DNA from: JBKHXU01 sp046565865
GTDB taxonomy: Bacteria > Pseudomonadota > Gammaproteobacteria > Acidiferrobacterales > Sulfurifustaceae
Direction: 5' to 3'
Length of the DNA: 18,381 bases
Assembly: GCA_046565865.1 (NCBI GenBank)
Contig: JBKHXU010000182.1
Coordinates: 1-18,381 of the forward strand
Made by a program: the position numbers and the translations under genes. The notes beneath the pieces are model-generated. The model saw only the letters and a program-made list of their open reading frames with translations. It was not told where the DNA came from and did not search any database. Positions 7,198 to 15,156 of the stretch are shown here, piece after piece; positions within the stretch are counted from its first letter, which is position 1, and each line of letters starts with the position of its first letter.

Positions 7198-8190
7198 TCA
7201 CGCTTCGGGCCGCGCCCGCATTGATGGCAGCGAAATCGGCGGCGGCGGCGCCGCGGCGGATAGCGTGCGCTCGAAGTACGCGATCGTCCGCGTCAACCCG
7301 TCGTGCAGCGACGTCGTGGGTTGCCAGCCGAGCAACGTGCGCGCGGCGGTGATATCCGGACAGCGCTGACGCGGGTCGTCCTGGGGCAGGGGCCGAAACA
7401 CGATCGGCGCGCGCGAGCCGATCAGTGCCTTGATCATCTCGGCGAGCTCCAGCACCGTATGTTCCTCGGGGTTGCCCAGGTTGATCGGCCCGGCCACGGA
7501 ATCATCGGTCGCCATCAGCCGGCGCATGCCCTCGACCAGATCGGCGACGTAACAAAACGAGCGGGTCTGACGGCCATCGCCATAGAGCGTGATCGGTTCG
7601 TTGCGCAGCGCCTGGACGATGAAATTCGACACCACGCGGCCGTCCGCCTCTTGCATGTAGGGACCGTAGGTATTAAAGATGCGCCCGAGCTTGATGCGCA
7701 GCCCATGTTGCTGGCGATAGCTTGTGAACAGGGTTTCGGCGCAACGTTTGCCCTCGTCGTAGCAGGCGCGCGGCCCGATCGGGTTTACGTGACCCCAGTA
7801 GTCTTCGGTCTGGGGGTGCACAGCGGGGTCGCCGTACACCTCGCTGGTCGAGGCCTGAAAAATCTTGGCCTTTACGCGCTTCGCGAGCCCGAGCATGTTG
7901 ATCGCGCCGTGCACGCTGGTCTTCACCGTCTGCACCGGGTCGTGCTGGTAATAGATCGGACTTGCGGGGCAGGCGAGGTTGTAGATCTCGTCGACCTCGA
8001 CATACAGCGGGAAACACACGTCGTGCCGTATCACCTCGAACAGCGGATGCGACAAGAGATCGATGATATTGCGCCGCGTGCCGGTGAAAAAGTTGTCGAC
8101 GCACAGCACCTCGTAACCCCGCGCCAACAACTGCTCGCACAAGTGCCGCCCGATGAAGCCGGCGCCGCCGGTGACCAGTATCCGTTTCAT
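7198..8190 (-). CDS. UDP-glucuronate decarboxylase (UDP-xylose synthase)
   Basis: A 330-residue extended SDR enzyme. It oxidises UDP-glucuronate at C4, decarboxylates it and reduces it to UDP-xylose, using bound NAD. The NAD-binding GGAGFIG is at residues 8-14. The stretch NLACPASPIYYQHDPVQT, the ASTSEVYGDP motif with Thr115-Ser116, the catalytic YDEGK (Tyr144, Lys148) and RIFNTYGP are strongly diagnostic of the UXS family rather than of UDP-glucose 4-epimerase. ATG 8190 has a strong AAGGAGGG site; an in-frame start further upstream is unnecessary. It lies 57 bp after the HAD-ATPase gene on the same strand, so it may be the last gene of the ku operon. Its product probably feeds glycosyltransferases such as those at 153 and 6097. 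Confidence 0.93.
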   Translation of the reverse strand: MKRILVTGGAGFIGRHLCEQLLARGYEVLCVDNFFTGTRRNIIDLLSHPLFEVIRHDVCFPLYVEVDEIYNLACPASPIYYQHDPVQTVKTSVHGAINMLGLAKRVKAKIFQASTSEVYGDPAVHPQTEDYWGHVNPIGPRACYDEGKRCAETLFTSYRQQHGLRIKLGRIFNTYGPYMQEADGRVVSNFIVQALRNEPITLYGDGRQTRSFCYVADLVEGMRRLMATDDSVAGPINLGNPEEHTVLELAEMIKALIGSRAPIVFRPLPQDDPRQRCPDITAARTLLGWQPTTSLHDGLTRTIAYFERTLSAAAPPPPISLPSMRARPEA

Positions 8191-8247
8191 GCACCCTCCT
8201 TGGATGGTTCGCCTCGCGCCCCATTCGCACACGTGCGTGGGTCGTCG

Positions 8248-9957
8248 CTACGCCGGCGCGGTATAGCGCTTCTCGATCTGCTGGCGCACGAATTGGCGAG
8301 TCTGCTTCGGCGATGGCTGCGGCTCGTGTTCCAGTTTTGCCACCGCCGCCGCCAGCTCCTTGTCCTTGATCACGTCGCGGAACCAGCGCGAGTAGTCGCC
8401 GCGCCGCAGGTGGAACAACCAAGTTTCGTCGTCCACGCCGTCCGCCGATTGAACGAAAATGGAAAGATTCTGCGCGCGCAAATTGAGTTTGCCCTTCGGC
8501 CCGCGGAAGTAAAAACTCAACTCGGGCGCGAGCTCGCCCTCGGCATACTTACGGTGGTGCCGCTTGCGCTCCGTGCGCGGCGGTATCGAACGCGCGCGTG
8601 CCGGCGCCTGGTGCTGTCGATGGCGCGGCCAGAGCAGGAGCTCGCCAGACTTCAAATCGGGCTGCTTGACGTCCGGCACCTCGACGCCCGCGCCGCGGCC
8701 GAAACGTTTCAGCGTGTCGCCCGGCGCGGCGCCGATGACCCACAGCCAATCCACGCCCGCGAGCAGCGGTCGCAGCACGTGATCCGGGTGCACCGTAATC
8801 ATCAATAACCCTTTGAGCGCCGTCGGCCAGCTTTCGCGTGCGCTTTCGTGTCGATCCGGCAGCAGGTGATGCACCTCGTCGATCACCAACCAGTGCGGAC
8901 GCCCGGTGCGTGCGCGCAGATCGACCAACGCCGGCAACAGCGACTGGAAGAACACCGGCCGATCCGCGAGCGCTACGCCCAGTAGATTGATGACCGCGTT
9001 ATTGCGCGGATCGTCGAGGAGCTGGATCACCGCCTCGATGTTTGGCGGTTGGCCGGCATCGCCAACCACCACCTCGCCGACGTTCTCGTAGTCACCTTCG
9101 GGATCGATGATGCAGTATTGATAGCCGCGCTCCGTCAACCGCTCCAACACGCCGGAGGCCAGCGTCGACTTGCCGCCGCCCGAGGTGCCGGCGAGCATCA
9201 CGTTTACGCCGTACGGCTCGAGCGCCAAGTCGGCGCGATCGCCCTCGGCGATCGGAATCGCGTGGCGTGCGAGTCGCGGGCCGATGGTGGCCAGATCGTC
9301 GACCAGCAACCGATCGATGAGCTGCACGACACCGGCGCCGCGCGCGCCGTCGGTGACCCAGTCGACCTGCTCCTTGATCGACGCCAACGCATTCGCCACC
9401 GCCACGCCGCACTCGCAGATCGACAGGAACGCGTGATCGTTTTCGGCATCGCCGACGCCGACGACGTTGTGCGGCGATAGGCGCATGATGTCGAGCGCGG
9501 CGCGCAAACCGCTGGCCTTGTTGATGCCGGCGGGCAACACCATCACCGCGCCCTTGTTGAAAACAACCTGGTGTTCGAGACCGAGGTCGCGGATGGCGGC
9601 GAGCGCGGTCGTCTCGTGCGGTTCGCGGGTGGCGACGATGACGTCGCCGACACTGAGCGGCTCGACACCTTGGGCACGCAGGCGCGCCACGAACTCCGGC
9701 GGTGGCGGCTCGGCCAGCAGTCGCGACTCGCGCGTGCGTGGGTTATAGAGCACCGCGCCGTTCTCGGCCACGACCCACTCGAACAGCGATACGTCCGGAA
9801 ACACCTGACACAAGTCGCCGACCTCGCGACCGGTGACCATCAACAGCCGGCGGCCCGACTCGCGCAAGCGCTTCAATGCATCGATGGTTGCGGCATCGAC
9901 CGCGCCGTCATGCGCAAGCGTGCCGTCGTAGTCGCAGGCAAGGGCGTAATAGCGCAT
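8248..9957 (-). CDS. HAD-IIB phosphatase fused to a HerA/FtsK-like P-loop ATPase
   Basis: A 569-residue two-part protein. Residues 1-220 form a Cof-type (IIB) HAD phosphatase with all four motifs: DYDGT (Asp9, Asp11), VTGRE (Thr42), Lys147 in INKASG, and GVGDAEND (Asp170, Asp174). Residues 250-450 form a P-loop ATPase: Walker A GTSGGGKST (257-265), CIIDPEGDYE, and Walker B HWLVIDEVHHLLP (Asp360, Glu361). The IDPEGDY segment is typical of the HerA/VirB4/DUF87 lineage of nucleic-acid-translocating ATPases. A basic stretch (about 443-470, many Arg and His) precedes a C-terminal HLRRGDYSRWFRDVIKDKELA segment that resembles a short conserved block in DUF5752-like proteins. ATG 9957 has AAGGAG 7 nt upstream. 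Both halves keep their catalytic residues. It lies 64 bp after ligD on the same strand. The phosphatase substrate and the target of the ATPase are unknown. Confidence 0.88.
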   Translation of the reverse strand: MRYYALACDYDGTLAHDGAVDAATIDALKRLRESGRRLLMVTGREVGDLCQVFPDVSLFEWVVAENGAVLYNPRTRESRLLAEPPPPEFVARLRAQGVEPLSVGDVIVATREPHETTALAAIRDLGLEHQVVFNKGAVMVLPAGINKASGLRAALDIMRLSPHNVVGVGDAENDHAFLSICECGVAVANALASIKEQVDWVTDGARGAGVVQLIDRLLVDDLATIGPRLARHAIPIAEGDRADLALEPYGVNVMLAGTSGGGKSTLASGVLERLTERGYQYCIIDPEGDYENVGEVVVGDAGQPPNIEAVIQLLDDPRNNAVINLLGVALADRPVFFQSLLPALVDLRARTGRPHWLVIDEVHHLLPDRHESARESWPTALKGLLMITVHPDHVLRPLLAGVDWLWVIGAAPGDTLKRFGRGAGVEVPDVKQPDLKSGELLLWPRHRQHQAPARARSIPPRTERKRHHRKYAEGELAPELSFYFRGPKGKLNLRAQNLSIFVQSADGVDDETWLFHLRRGDYSRWFRDVIKDKELAAAVAKLEHEPQPSPKQTRQFVRQQIEKRYTAPA

Positions 9958-9983
9958 TCACAAGCTCCTTATATGAATGTGAT

Positions 9984-10018
9984 CCGCCTCAAGCGAGGCG
10001 GAGGCGACATGTTGTCGC
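9984..10018 (-). terminator. Tandem hairpins after ligD
   Basis: Two adjacent inverted repeats lie between the ligD stop and the next gene: gcgaca/tgtcgc arms at 10004-10009 and 10013-10018, and 7-bp ccgcctc/gaggcgg arms at 9984-9990 and 9995-10001 with a 4-nt loop. No U-tract follows on the minus strand, so full intrinsic termination is doubtful. They may attenuate transcription or protect the 3' end of the ku-ligD message. The downstream gene keeps its own strong ribosome-binding site. Confidence 0.4.
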
Positions 10019-10021
10019 TTG

Positions 10022-12469
10022 TCACGTGATACCCAATTCCCGCTGCGAACGACGTGTCAGCGACTGGCGCGCGACGTGAAAGTCCGCCCAGGGATCGCGC
10101 CGGCGCTTGGCCAGCCGCGCGGGCACGGTTTGCAGCGTATAGGCACCCGGATCCAACGCCGGCGTGATCTCGTCCCAGCGCAGCGGCATCGCGACCGGCG
10201 CATGGGGGCGGGCGCGCGTGGAATAACTCGCGATCGCGGTCGCGCCGCGCCCGTTGCGCAGGTAGTCGATGAAGATCTTGCCGCGGCGCGCGGCCAGCGG
10301 CAGACGCGCGGTGTAGCGCGTCGGGTGCTGGCGCACTAAATCCTCGGCCAGCGCCTTGGCGAAGCGTTTCGCCGCCGTCCAATCGTGGCGGCGCACGAGC
10401 GGCACCACGACATGCAGACCCTTGCCGCCCGTGGTGCGTACGAACGAGACCAACCCGAGGTCATTGAGGCGCGCGCGCGTCGCGAGCGCCGCGGCCACGA
10501 CTTCCGACCACGGCACCGACGGATCGGGATCGAGATCGAATACGAGCCGATCCGGAAAATCCGGCTGATCGCGGCGCGCGCCCCACACGTGCATCTCGAG
10601 CACACCGAGTTGCACCAGCGCCCACACGCCTTCCAGTGAATCGACGGCCAGATAGTCTTCGACCCCGTCGTCGTCGCGTATCGGTATGCGACGCACCACC
10701 GCGGGTGTTCCGTCGCCGGCGTGCTTTTGGAAGAAGCACTTTTTGCTGTAGCCATTCGGGCAGCGCAGCAACGTCAGCGGCCGGTCGCGCACCTCCGGCA
10801 AAAACCAGTCGATCACCGCTTCGTAGTAGCGCGCAAGGTCTTGTTTCGTGAGCCCGTCTTCGGGGTACAGGATTTTTTCCGCGTGACTCAGCTTGGGCGC
10901 GCGGCGCGCCCCGTTGTGGGCGGTCGGTGGCGCGTGATCGGGCAGGGCAGGGCGCTCGCGCACAACGTCGCGCGCGGCTTTGTCTTCGCGGATACCTTGG
11001 AACGACCCCTGGCGAATCATGTCATCATGTGTCCAGCCGGTGAACTCAACGTCGACCACCACTTGCGGTTTGACCCAATGCACGCGTCCGCGTTTCGCGT
11101 CCGCCGGCAATGGCGTCGCGAATGGAACGGTATCGGTCGTTAACCCGTCCAGGCGTCGGCGCAGCACGCGCAACGTCTTGTCATCGAAACCCGTGCCCAC
11201 CCGGCCGCCGTAGCGCAGCACCCCGTCGGCGTAAACGCCGAGCAGCAGCGCGCCGAGACCGGCGCGCGCACCCGCAGGCTCGCTGTAACCGCCAATCACA
11301 AACTCTTGGCGCAGGCGGCACTTGGCCTTCGCCCAATCGCTGCTGCGTATGCTGCGGTAGGGTGAATCGGCGCGTTTGGACACGACGCCCTCCAGCCCGA
11401 ACTCGCACGCGTGCCGATGGAATGTCGGCCCGTCGCCGCTGATGTGATCGCTAAACCGCAGCGGGCCGGACGTGCGCGCGCGCAACAGCATGGCGAGCTG
11501 CGCCTTGCGTGCGCGCAGCGGTGCGCCGGTTAGATCGGCGCCGTTGAGATAAGGGACGTCGAACAAGTAGTACACGAGATCGCGATCGCGCCCCTCGCTC
11601 AACGCCTGCTGCAACGCGCTGAAACTGGTGCGACCGTCGGGCTGCAACGCCACCACTTCGCCGTCGAGCCAAGCGTCTTCGATCCCCGGCAGACGCTCGA
11701 TGGCGCGCGCAAGACTCGCCATCTTGGGTGTCAGGTCGTTGCCGTTGCGACTCCACAAACGCGCCTGCCGGCGTTCGACCCGGCATAGCACCCGATAGCC
11801 GTCGTACTTTATCTCGTGCCACCAGTCCGCGCCGGTGGGCGCGCGTTCGACGAGGGTTGCGAGCTGCGGTCGCAATTGGCGCGGTAACGCCGCGCGATTC
11901 TTGGCGCCGCGGGTGCGGTGGGCGCGCACGTCGTCGATCGAGCGGCCGCTGTCCACGCTGTCCGGCAGCATCGAAACAATGTCGATAGCGGAGGCGTAGG
12001 CGTCGTCCACCTTGAGCAGTAACCACTGATCCTTGCCGCCGGACTTGGCGCTGGCGCGCACCAGTTTCCACTCGCCGCGCAGTTTTTCCCCTTCCAGCCG
12101 AAAATGCAGATGTCCGCGCCGATAGTCCGCGCGCGCATCGCCCTCGGGTATCCACCGGCCGCGATCCCACACGATGACGGCGCCCGCGCCGTACTCAGGC
12201 TTGGGGATGTTGCCCTCAAAGCGACCGTATTCGATCGGATGATCCTCGACGTGCACCGCCAGACGCTTATCGCGCGGATCGAGGCTTGGGCCCTTTGGCA
12301 CCGCCCAGCTCTTAAGGACACCGTCCAACTCCAGCCGAAAGTCGTAATGCAGCCGGCGTGCGTCGTGCTTTTGGATCACGTACTGATAACCAGCGCGACG
12401 CGCCGCTTTTCCGCGCGGTTCGGGCGAACGCCGAAAGTCACGCTTGCGCCGGTAAGCGTCGAGCGTCAT
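10022..12469 (-). CDS. ligD: ATP-dependent DNA ligase D (LigD), PE-LIG-POL
   Basis: An 815-residue multidomain enzyme of bacterial non-homologous end joining. The order is that of Pseudomonas LigD (about 840 residues). The 3'-phosphoesterase domain, about 28-170, has KHDARRLHYDFRLE and VHVEDHP. The ATP-dependent ligase, about 212-500, has its nucleotidyl lysine Lys221 in HEIKYDGYR, then EGVVSKR and an OB-fold region with VDVEFTGWT. The archaeo-eukaryotic primase-type polymerase, about 525-800, has LSHAEKILYPEDGLTK, VFDLDPDP (Asp645, Asp647) and RTTGGKGLHVVVP. Nothing is missing. It trims 3' ends, adds nucleotides (often ribonucleotides) and seals breaks held by Ku. ATG 12469 has AAGGA 4 nt upstream. 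It lies 42 bp after ku on the same strand, almost certainly co-transcribed. Confidence 0.97.
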   Translation of the reverse strand: MTLDAYRRKRDFRRSPEPRGKAARRAGYQYVIQKHDARRLHYDFRLELDGVLKSWAVPKGPSLDPRDKRLAVHVEDHPIEYGRFEGNIPKPEYGAGAVIVWDRGRWIPEGDARADYRRGHLHFRLEGEKLRGEWKLVRASAKSGGKDQWLLLKVDDAYASAIDIVSMLPDSVDSGRSIDDVRAHRTRGAKNRAALPRQLRPQLATLVERAPTGADWWHEIKYDGYRVLCRVERRQARLWSRNGNDLTPKMASLARAIERLPGIEDAWLDGEVVALQPDGRTSFSALQQALSEGRDRDLVYYLFDVPYLNGADLTGAPLRARKAQLAMLLRARTSGPLRFSDHISGDGPTFHRHACEFGLEGVVSKRADSPYRSIRSSDWAKAKCRLRQEFVIGGYSEPAGARAGLGALLLGVYADGVLRYGGRVGTGFDDKTLRVLRRRLDGLTTDTVPFATPLPADAKRGRVHWVKPQVVVDVEFTGWTHDDMIRQGSFQGIREDKAARDVVRERPALPDHAPPTAHNGARRAPKLSHAEKILYPEDGLTKQDLARYYEAVIDWFLPEVRDRPLTLLRCPNGYSKKCFFQKHAGDGTPAVVRRIPIRDDDGVEDYLAVDSLEGVWALVQLGVLEMHVWGARRDQPDFPDRLVFDLDPDPSVPWSEVVAAALATRARLNDLGLVSFVRTTGGKGLHVVVPLVRRHDWTAAKRFAKALAEDLVRQHPTRYTARLPLAARRGKIFIDYLRNGRGATAIASYSTRARPHAPVAMPLRWDEITPALDPGAYTLQTVPARLAKRRRDPWADFHVARQSLTRRSQRELGIT

Positions 12470-12511
12470 GCCGTCCTTCGGATCGACCGCGACCGCATGC
12501 GACGAAACGCG

Positions 12512-13423
12512 TCAGGCGCGCTGCCGCTGGCGGCGGCGCGCCTGCGCCGCGGTTTTCTTGCGCGCCGCGCGCGCCGCCTTGGTCGCTGCCGCCCGCGGCG
12601 TTTGCTTTTGCTGGCCGCGTTCTTTTTCCTTTTCCTCAACGCTGCGTTTGAGCAGCGTCATGAAATCGATGACCTGGCCGGTGCCGGGCGTCTCGCCCGC
12701 GGCCGGCGCCTCGAGTTCCAGGGTCTTGCCGGCGGCGACTTTCTCTTCGACCACGCGTAGCAGATCGTCGCGATATTCGTCTTTGTATTTCTCCGGCTCC
12801 CAGCGCGCGGCCATGTCTTGCACCAGGCGCTCGGCCATTTCAATCTCGCGTTTGGTGATGCGCAGCGCGGCCAAATCCTCGCCGGGCGCCTTTACCGCTT
12901 GCGAATCGCGTAGCTCGTTGTGAAATCGCAGCAGGTTCAGCGTGAGTATTTGTCGGTACGGCGCCACCATCGCCAAATGTTGGCGATTGCGCAGCACCAC
13001 GCTCGCGATACCGACGCGACCCGTGCGCTTCAGGGTTTCGCGCAGCAATGCGTATCCTTTTTCGCCGGTGCGTTGCACCGGTTCCAGATAGTACGGGCGA
13101 TCGAAGTACAGGAAGGGGACCTCGCCGGCCTTGACGAAGTCCATGATATCGATGGTTTGCGTCGCCTTGACGTTGGCGCGGCGGAATTCCTCCTCGCCGA
13201 GCACGACGTACTGATCCTTGTCGTACTCATAGCCTTTGACGATCTGCTCCCACGCGACCTCGCCCCCGGTGCGTTTGTTGATGCGCTTATACCCCACGGG
13301 CGACATATCGCGGCTGTCGAGCAAGGTAAAGTGCAACTCGTCGCGCTGTTCGCCGGGATAAAGCGCGATGGGAATATTGACCAGACCGAAACTAATGCTT
13401 CCTTTCCAGATCGTCCGTGGCAT
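12512..13423 (-). CDS. ku: Ku DNA end-binding protein
   Basis: A 303-residue bacterial Ku. It forms a homodimeric ring that threads onto broken DNA ends and recruits LigD. The N terminus MPRTIWKGSISFGLVNIP is diagnostic, followed by VGYKRINKRTGGEV, the GEVPFLYFDRPYYLEP strand, and KYKDEYRDDLL at the end of the core. The last 40 residues or so are a Lys/Arg/Ala/Gln-rich basic tail (KKTAAQARRRQRQRA at the end). In other bacteria such tails bind DNA internally to the end and modulate LigD recruitment. ATG 13423 is preceded by AAGG at about 10 nt. It is the first gene of the minus-strand run and diverges from an SDR gene across 163 bp, where I could not identify a convincing promoter on either strand. 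Confidence 0.97.
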   Translation of the reverse strand: MPRTIWKGSISFGLVNIPIALYPGEQRDELHFTLLDSRDMSPVGYKRINKRTGGEVAWEQIVKGYEYDKDQYVVLGEEEFRRANVKATQTIDIMDFVKAGEVPFLYFDRPYYLEPVQRTGEKGYALLRETLKRTGRVGIASVVLRNRQHLAMVAPYRQILTLNLLRFHNELRDSQAVKAPGEDLAALRITKREIEMAERLVQDMAARWEPEKYKDEYRDDLLRVVEEKVAAGKTLELEAPAAGETPGTGQVIDFMTLLKRSVEEKEKERGQQKQTPRAAATKAARAARKKTAAQARRRQRQRA

Positions 13424-13586
13424 CGGTGCACCGCCTTGCTGTCACAATCGGACCCGGCGCGATAGCGTTAGTTCTGGTAGAGGCGCGCCACGATCCGCTT
13501 GCGCCAGACACACGAACACTCGTTAACCGGCAAGGTCTCACACGATTCAAGGCTTCACGGCGCAACTGCATAGTAGGAGAAACATC

Positions 13587-14366
13587 ATGGGATATCGTAT
13601 GCAAGGCGAGATCGCCATTGTTACCGGCTCCGACTCGGGCATCGGCCAGGCGACCGCCATCGCCTTCGCGCAGGAAGGGGCAGACGTGGTGATCACGTAT
13701 TTGGAAGACGCCGCCGGTGCCGATCGCACGCGGCAGGCGGTGCAACAGACCGGCCAACGGGCGCTGGTCATGCGGGTTGATCAGCGCGACCCGGCGGCAG
13801 TGGCACAAATGTTCCGGCACGCCGAAACGAAGCTCGGCAAACCCACGGTACTGGTCAACAACGCCGGGGTCGATTCAAGCGGCAAGCACGTGAAGGATAT
13901 GTCGCTCGAGGAATGGGACAACGAGATCCGCACTAATCTATACGGACCATTCCTTTGTTGCCAGCAGTTCATTCGAGCACTGGAAGGATCCGGCAAGCAT
14001 GGGACCATCATCAATATCACCAGCGTACACGAAGAGATTCCGCGCGCGGGTGCTGCTGGTTACGATGCCTCAAAGGGCGGGCTGCGCAATCTGACGCGTA
14101 CGCTGGCGCTTGAGCTGGCCGAGAAGAACATCAACGTCAACAATATCGCGCCCGGAATGGTGTTGACGCCGATGAACCAGCCAGCGATCGACGACCCGCA
14201 TGCACGGCATCAGCAGACGGCCTCCATCCCGATGAAACGCGCGGCGCAACCCGATGAAATCGCGCGCGCCGCGGTGTTCCTGGCGTCGCCGGATGCGCGC
14301 TACATTCACGGCACAAGTCTCGTGATCGATGGCGGTCTCATGCAAAATCAAGGGCAGGGAGCATAA
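13587..14366 (+). CDS. SDR-family oxidoreductase (glucose 1-dehydrogenase-like)
   Basis: A 259-residue classical short-chain dehydrogenase. The cofactor motif TGSDSGIG lies at 13-20, NNAG at 91-94, and the catalytic tetrad is Asn117, Ser146 (NITSVHE), Tyr159 and Lys163 (YDASKGG). The C terminus has the usual IHGTSLVIDGG. It resembles glucose 1-dehydrogenase-like SDRs and the general-stress SDRs of Bacillus and enterobacteria. Asp16 in the glycine loop and the acidic end of the second strand do not settle NAD versus NADP from sequence alone. ATG 13587 follows TAGGAGA at 7 nt. It diverges from ku and is followed by a CBS-domain gene on the same strand after 117 bp. The substrate is unknown; a stress role is inferred from neighbours. 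Confidence 0.9.
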   Translation: MGYRMQGEIAIVTGSDSGIGQATAIAFAQEGADVVITYLEDAAGADRTRQAVQQTGQRALVMRVDQRDPAAVAQMFRHAETKLGKPTVLVNNAGVDSSGKHVKDMSLEEWDNEIRTNLYGPFLCCQQFIRALEGSGKHGTIINITSVHEEIPRAGAAGYDASKGGLRNLTRTLALELAEKNINVNNIAPGMVLTPMNQPAIDDPHARHQQTASIPMKRAAQPDEIARAAVFLASPDARYIHGTSLVIDGGLMQNQGQGA

Positions 14367-14483
14367 GCGACTACGGCCCCGGCGCTCGTGTGGCACTCGC
14401 GCCAGTAACTGAACATGCAGTCGGGAACACGGGTGGCATCGCACAGTCGAAATCATCAAAGTCATTGCCACAAGGACGTTGCC

Positions 14484-14924
14484 ATGCAGGTTTCCGATGT
14501 CATGACCCGCAATGTAGTGCTGGCTAACCCTCGCCAAAGCATCCACGAGGCGGCCCGACTGATGGCGGAATGCGATGCCGGCGCATTACCCGTCGGCGAC
14601 AACGATCGTTTGGTCGGGGTCATCACTGACCGCGACATCGCGGTGCGCGCGGTGGCCCAAGGTTTGGCGCCGGAGACGCCGGTGGAGAAGGTGATGAGCC
14701 GGCAGGTATTGTACTGCTACGAGGATGAAGACGTCGCGCACGTGGCGAAGAACATGGGGAAGAACCGCGTGCGGCGTCTGCCGGTGTTGAACCGCGAAAA
14801 GCGCTTGGTGGGTATCGTGTCGTTTGGCGATTTATCGCGAACCGTGCCAGTTGGCACCGCTGGGGAGGCGATCGCCGAAATCTCCAAACCGGGTGGTCGC
14901 CACTCGCAGTCAGTCCATCAGTGA
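14484..14924 (+). CDS. Two-CBS-domain protein
   Basis: A 146-residue protein made almost entirely of a tandem CBS pair (Bateman module). The first repeat begins MQVSDVMTRNVVLANP and ends LVGVITDRDIAVRAVA; the second begins VEKVMSRQVLYC and ends LVGIVSFGDLSRTV. Such stand-alone modules bind adenine nucleotides or related ligands and often act as stress or energy sensors, for example mycobacterial Hrp1. No catalytic or DNA-binding domain is attached, so it probably acts on a partner protein. I chose ATG 14484 because AAGGAC lies 6 nt upstream; an ATG at 14415 would add 23 residues unlike a CBS domain. It follows the SDR gene and is probably co-regulated with it. Confidence 0.9.
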   Translation: MQVSDVMTRNVVLANPRQSIHEAARLMAECDAGALPVGDNDRLVGVITDRDIAVRAVAQGLAPETPVEKVMSRQVLYCYEDEDVAHVAKNMGKNRVRRLPVLNREKRLVGIVSFGDLSRTVPVGTAGEAIAEISKPGGRHSQSVHQ

Positions 14925-14932
14925 TGCGCTTC

Positions 14933-14962
14933 AACGCCGGTCGCCCGGGCGCCACCGGCGTT
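14933..14962 (+). terminator. Hairpin after the CBS gene, possible terminator
   Basis: Perfect 9-bp arms at 14933-14941 (aacgccggt) and 14954-14962 (accggcgtt) enclose a GC-rich 12-nt loop, starting 8 bp after the CBS stop codon. Only a short pyrimidine run (ttcctgcccc) follows, so it is at best a weak intrinsic terminator. The remaining sequence to purE at 15157 shows a TACAAT hexamer at 15052-15057 without a matching -35, and a small gggg/cccc hairpin near 15071-15084. Confidence 0.45.
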
Positions 14963-15156
14963 CCTGCCCCGTGAAATAGCACGCCGCCGGCAACCTCGGG
15001 GGCGCCGTCCTCGGCTGGCATAGTCCACCACCGATCATCCCAACTTACCCTTACAATTCAAGTTGCAGCCGGGGCGCCATCCCCGCAAACTAAAAGCGTT
15101 TCCCGCCCGCGAAATCGCCCGGCGCGGACCGCCATGCTGCAAACAATGAGACAACG

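Noticed and set aside
7303..8808. Plus-strand open frame of 501 codons
   Set aside because: It runs antisense across both the UDP-xylose synthase and the HAD-ATPase genes and their intergenic gap; no domain is recognised.
11451..12170. Minus-strand open frame of 239 codons within ligD
   Set aside because: It is in an alternative frame of ligD and Arg-rich throughout; the ligD frame carries all domain motifs.
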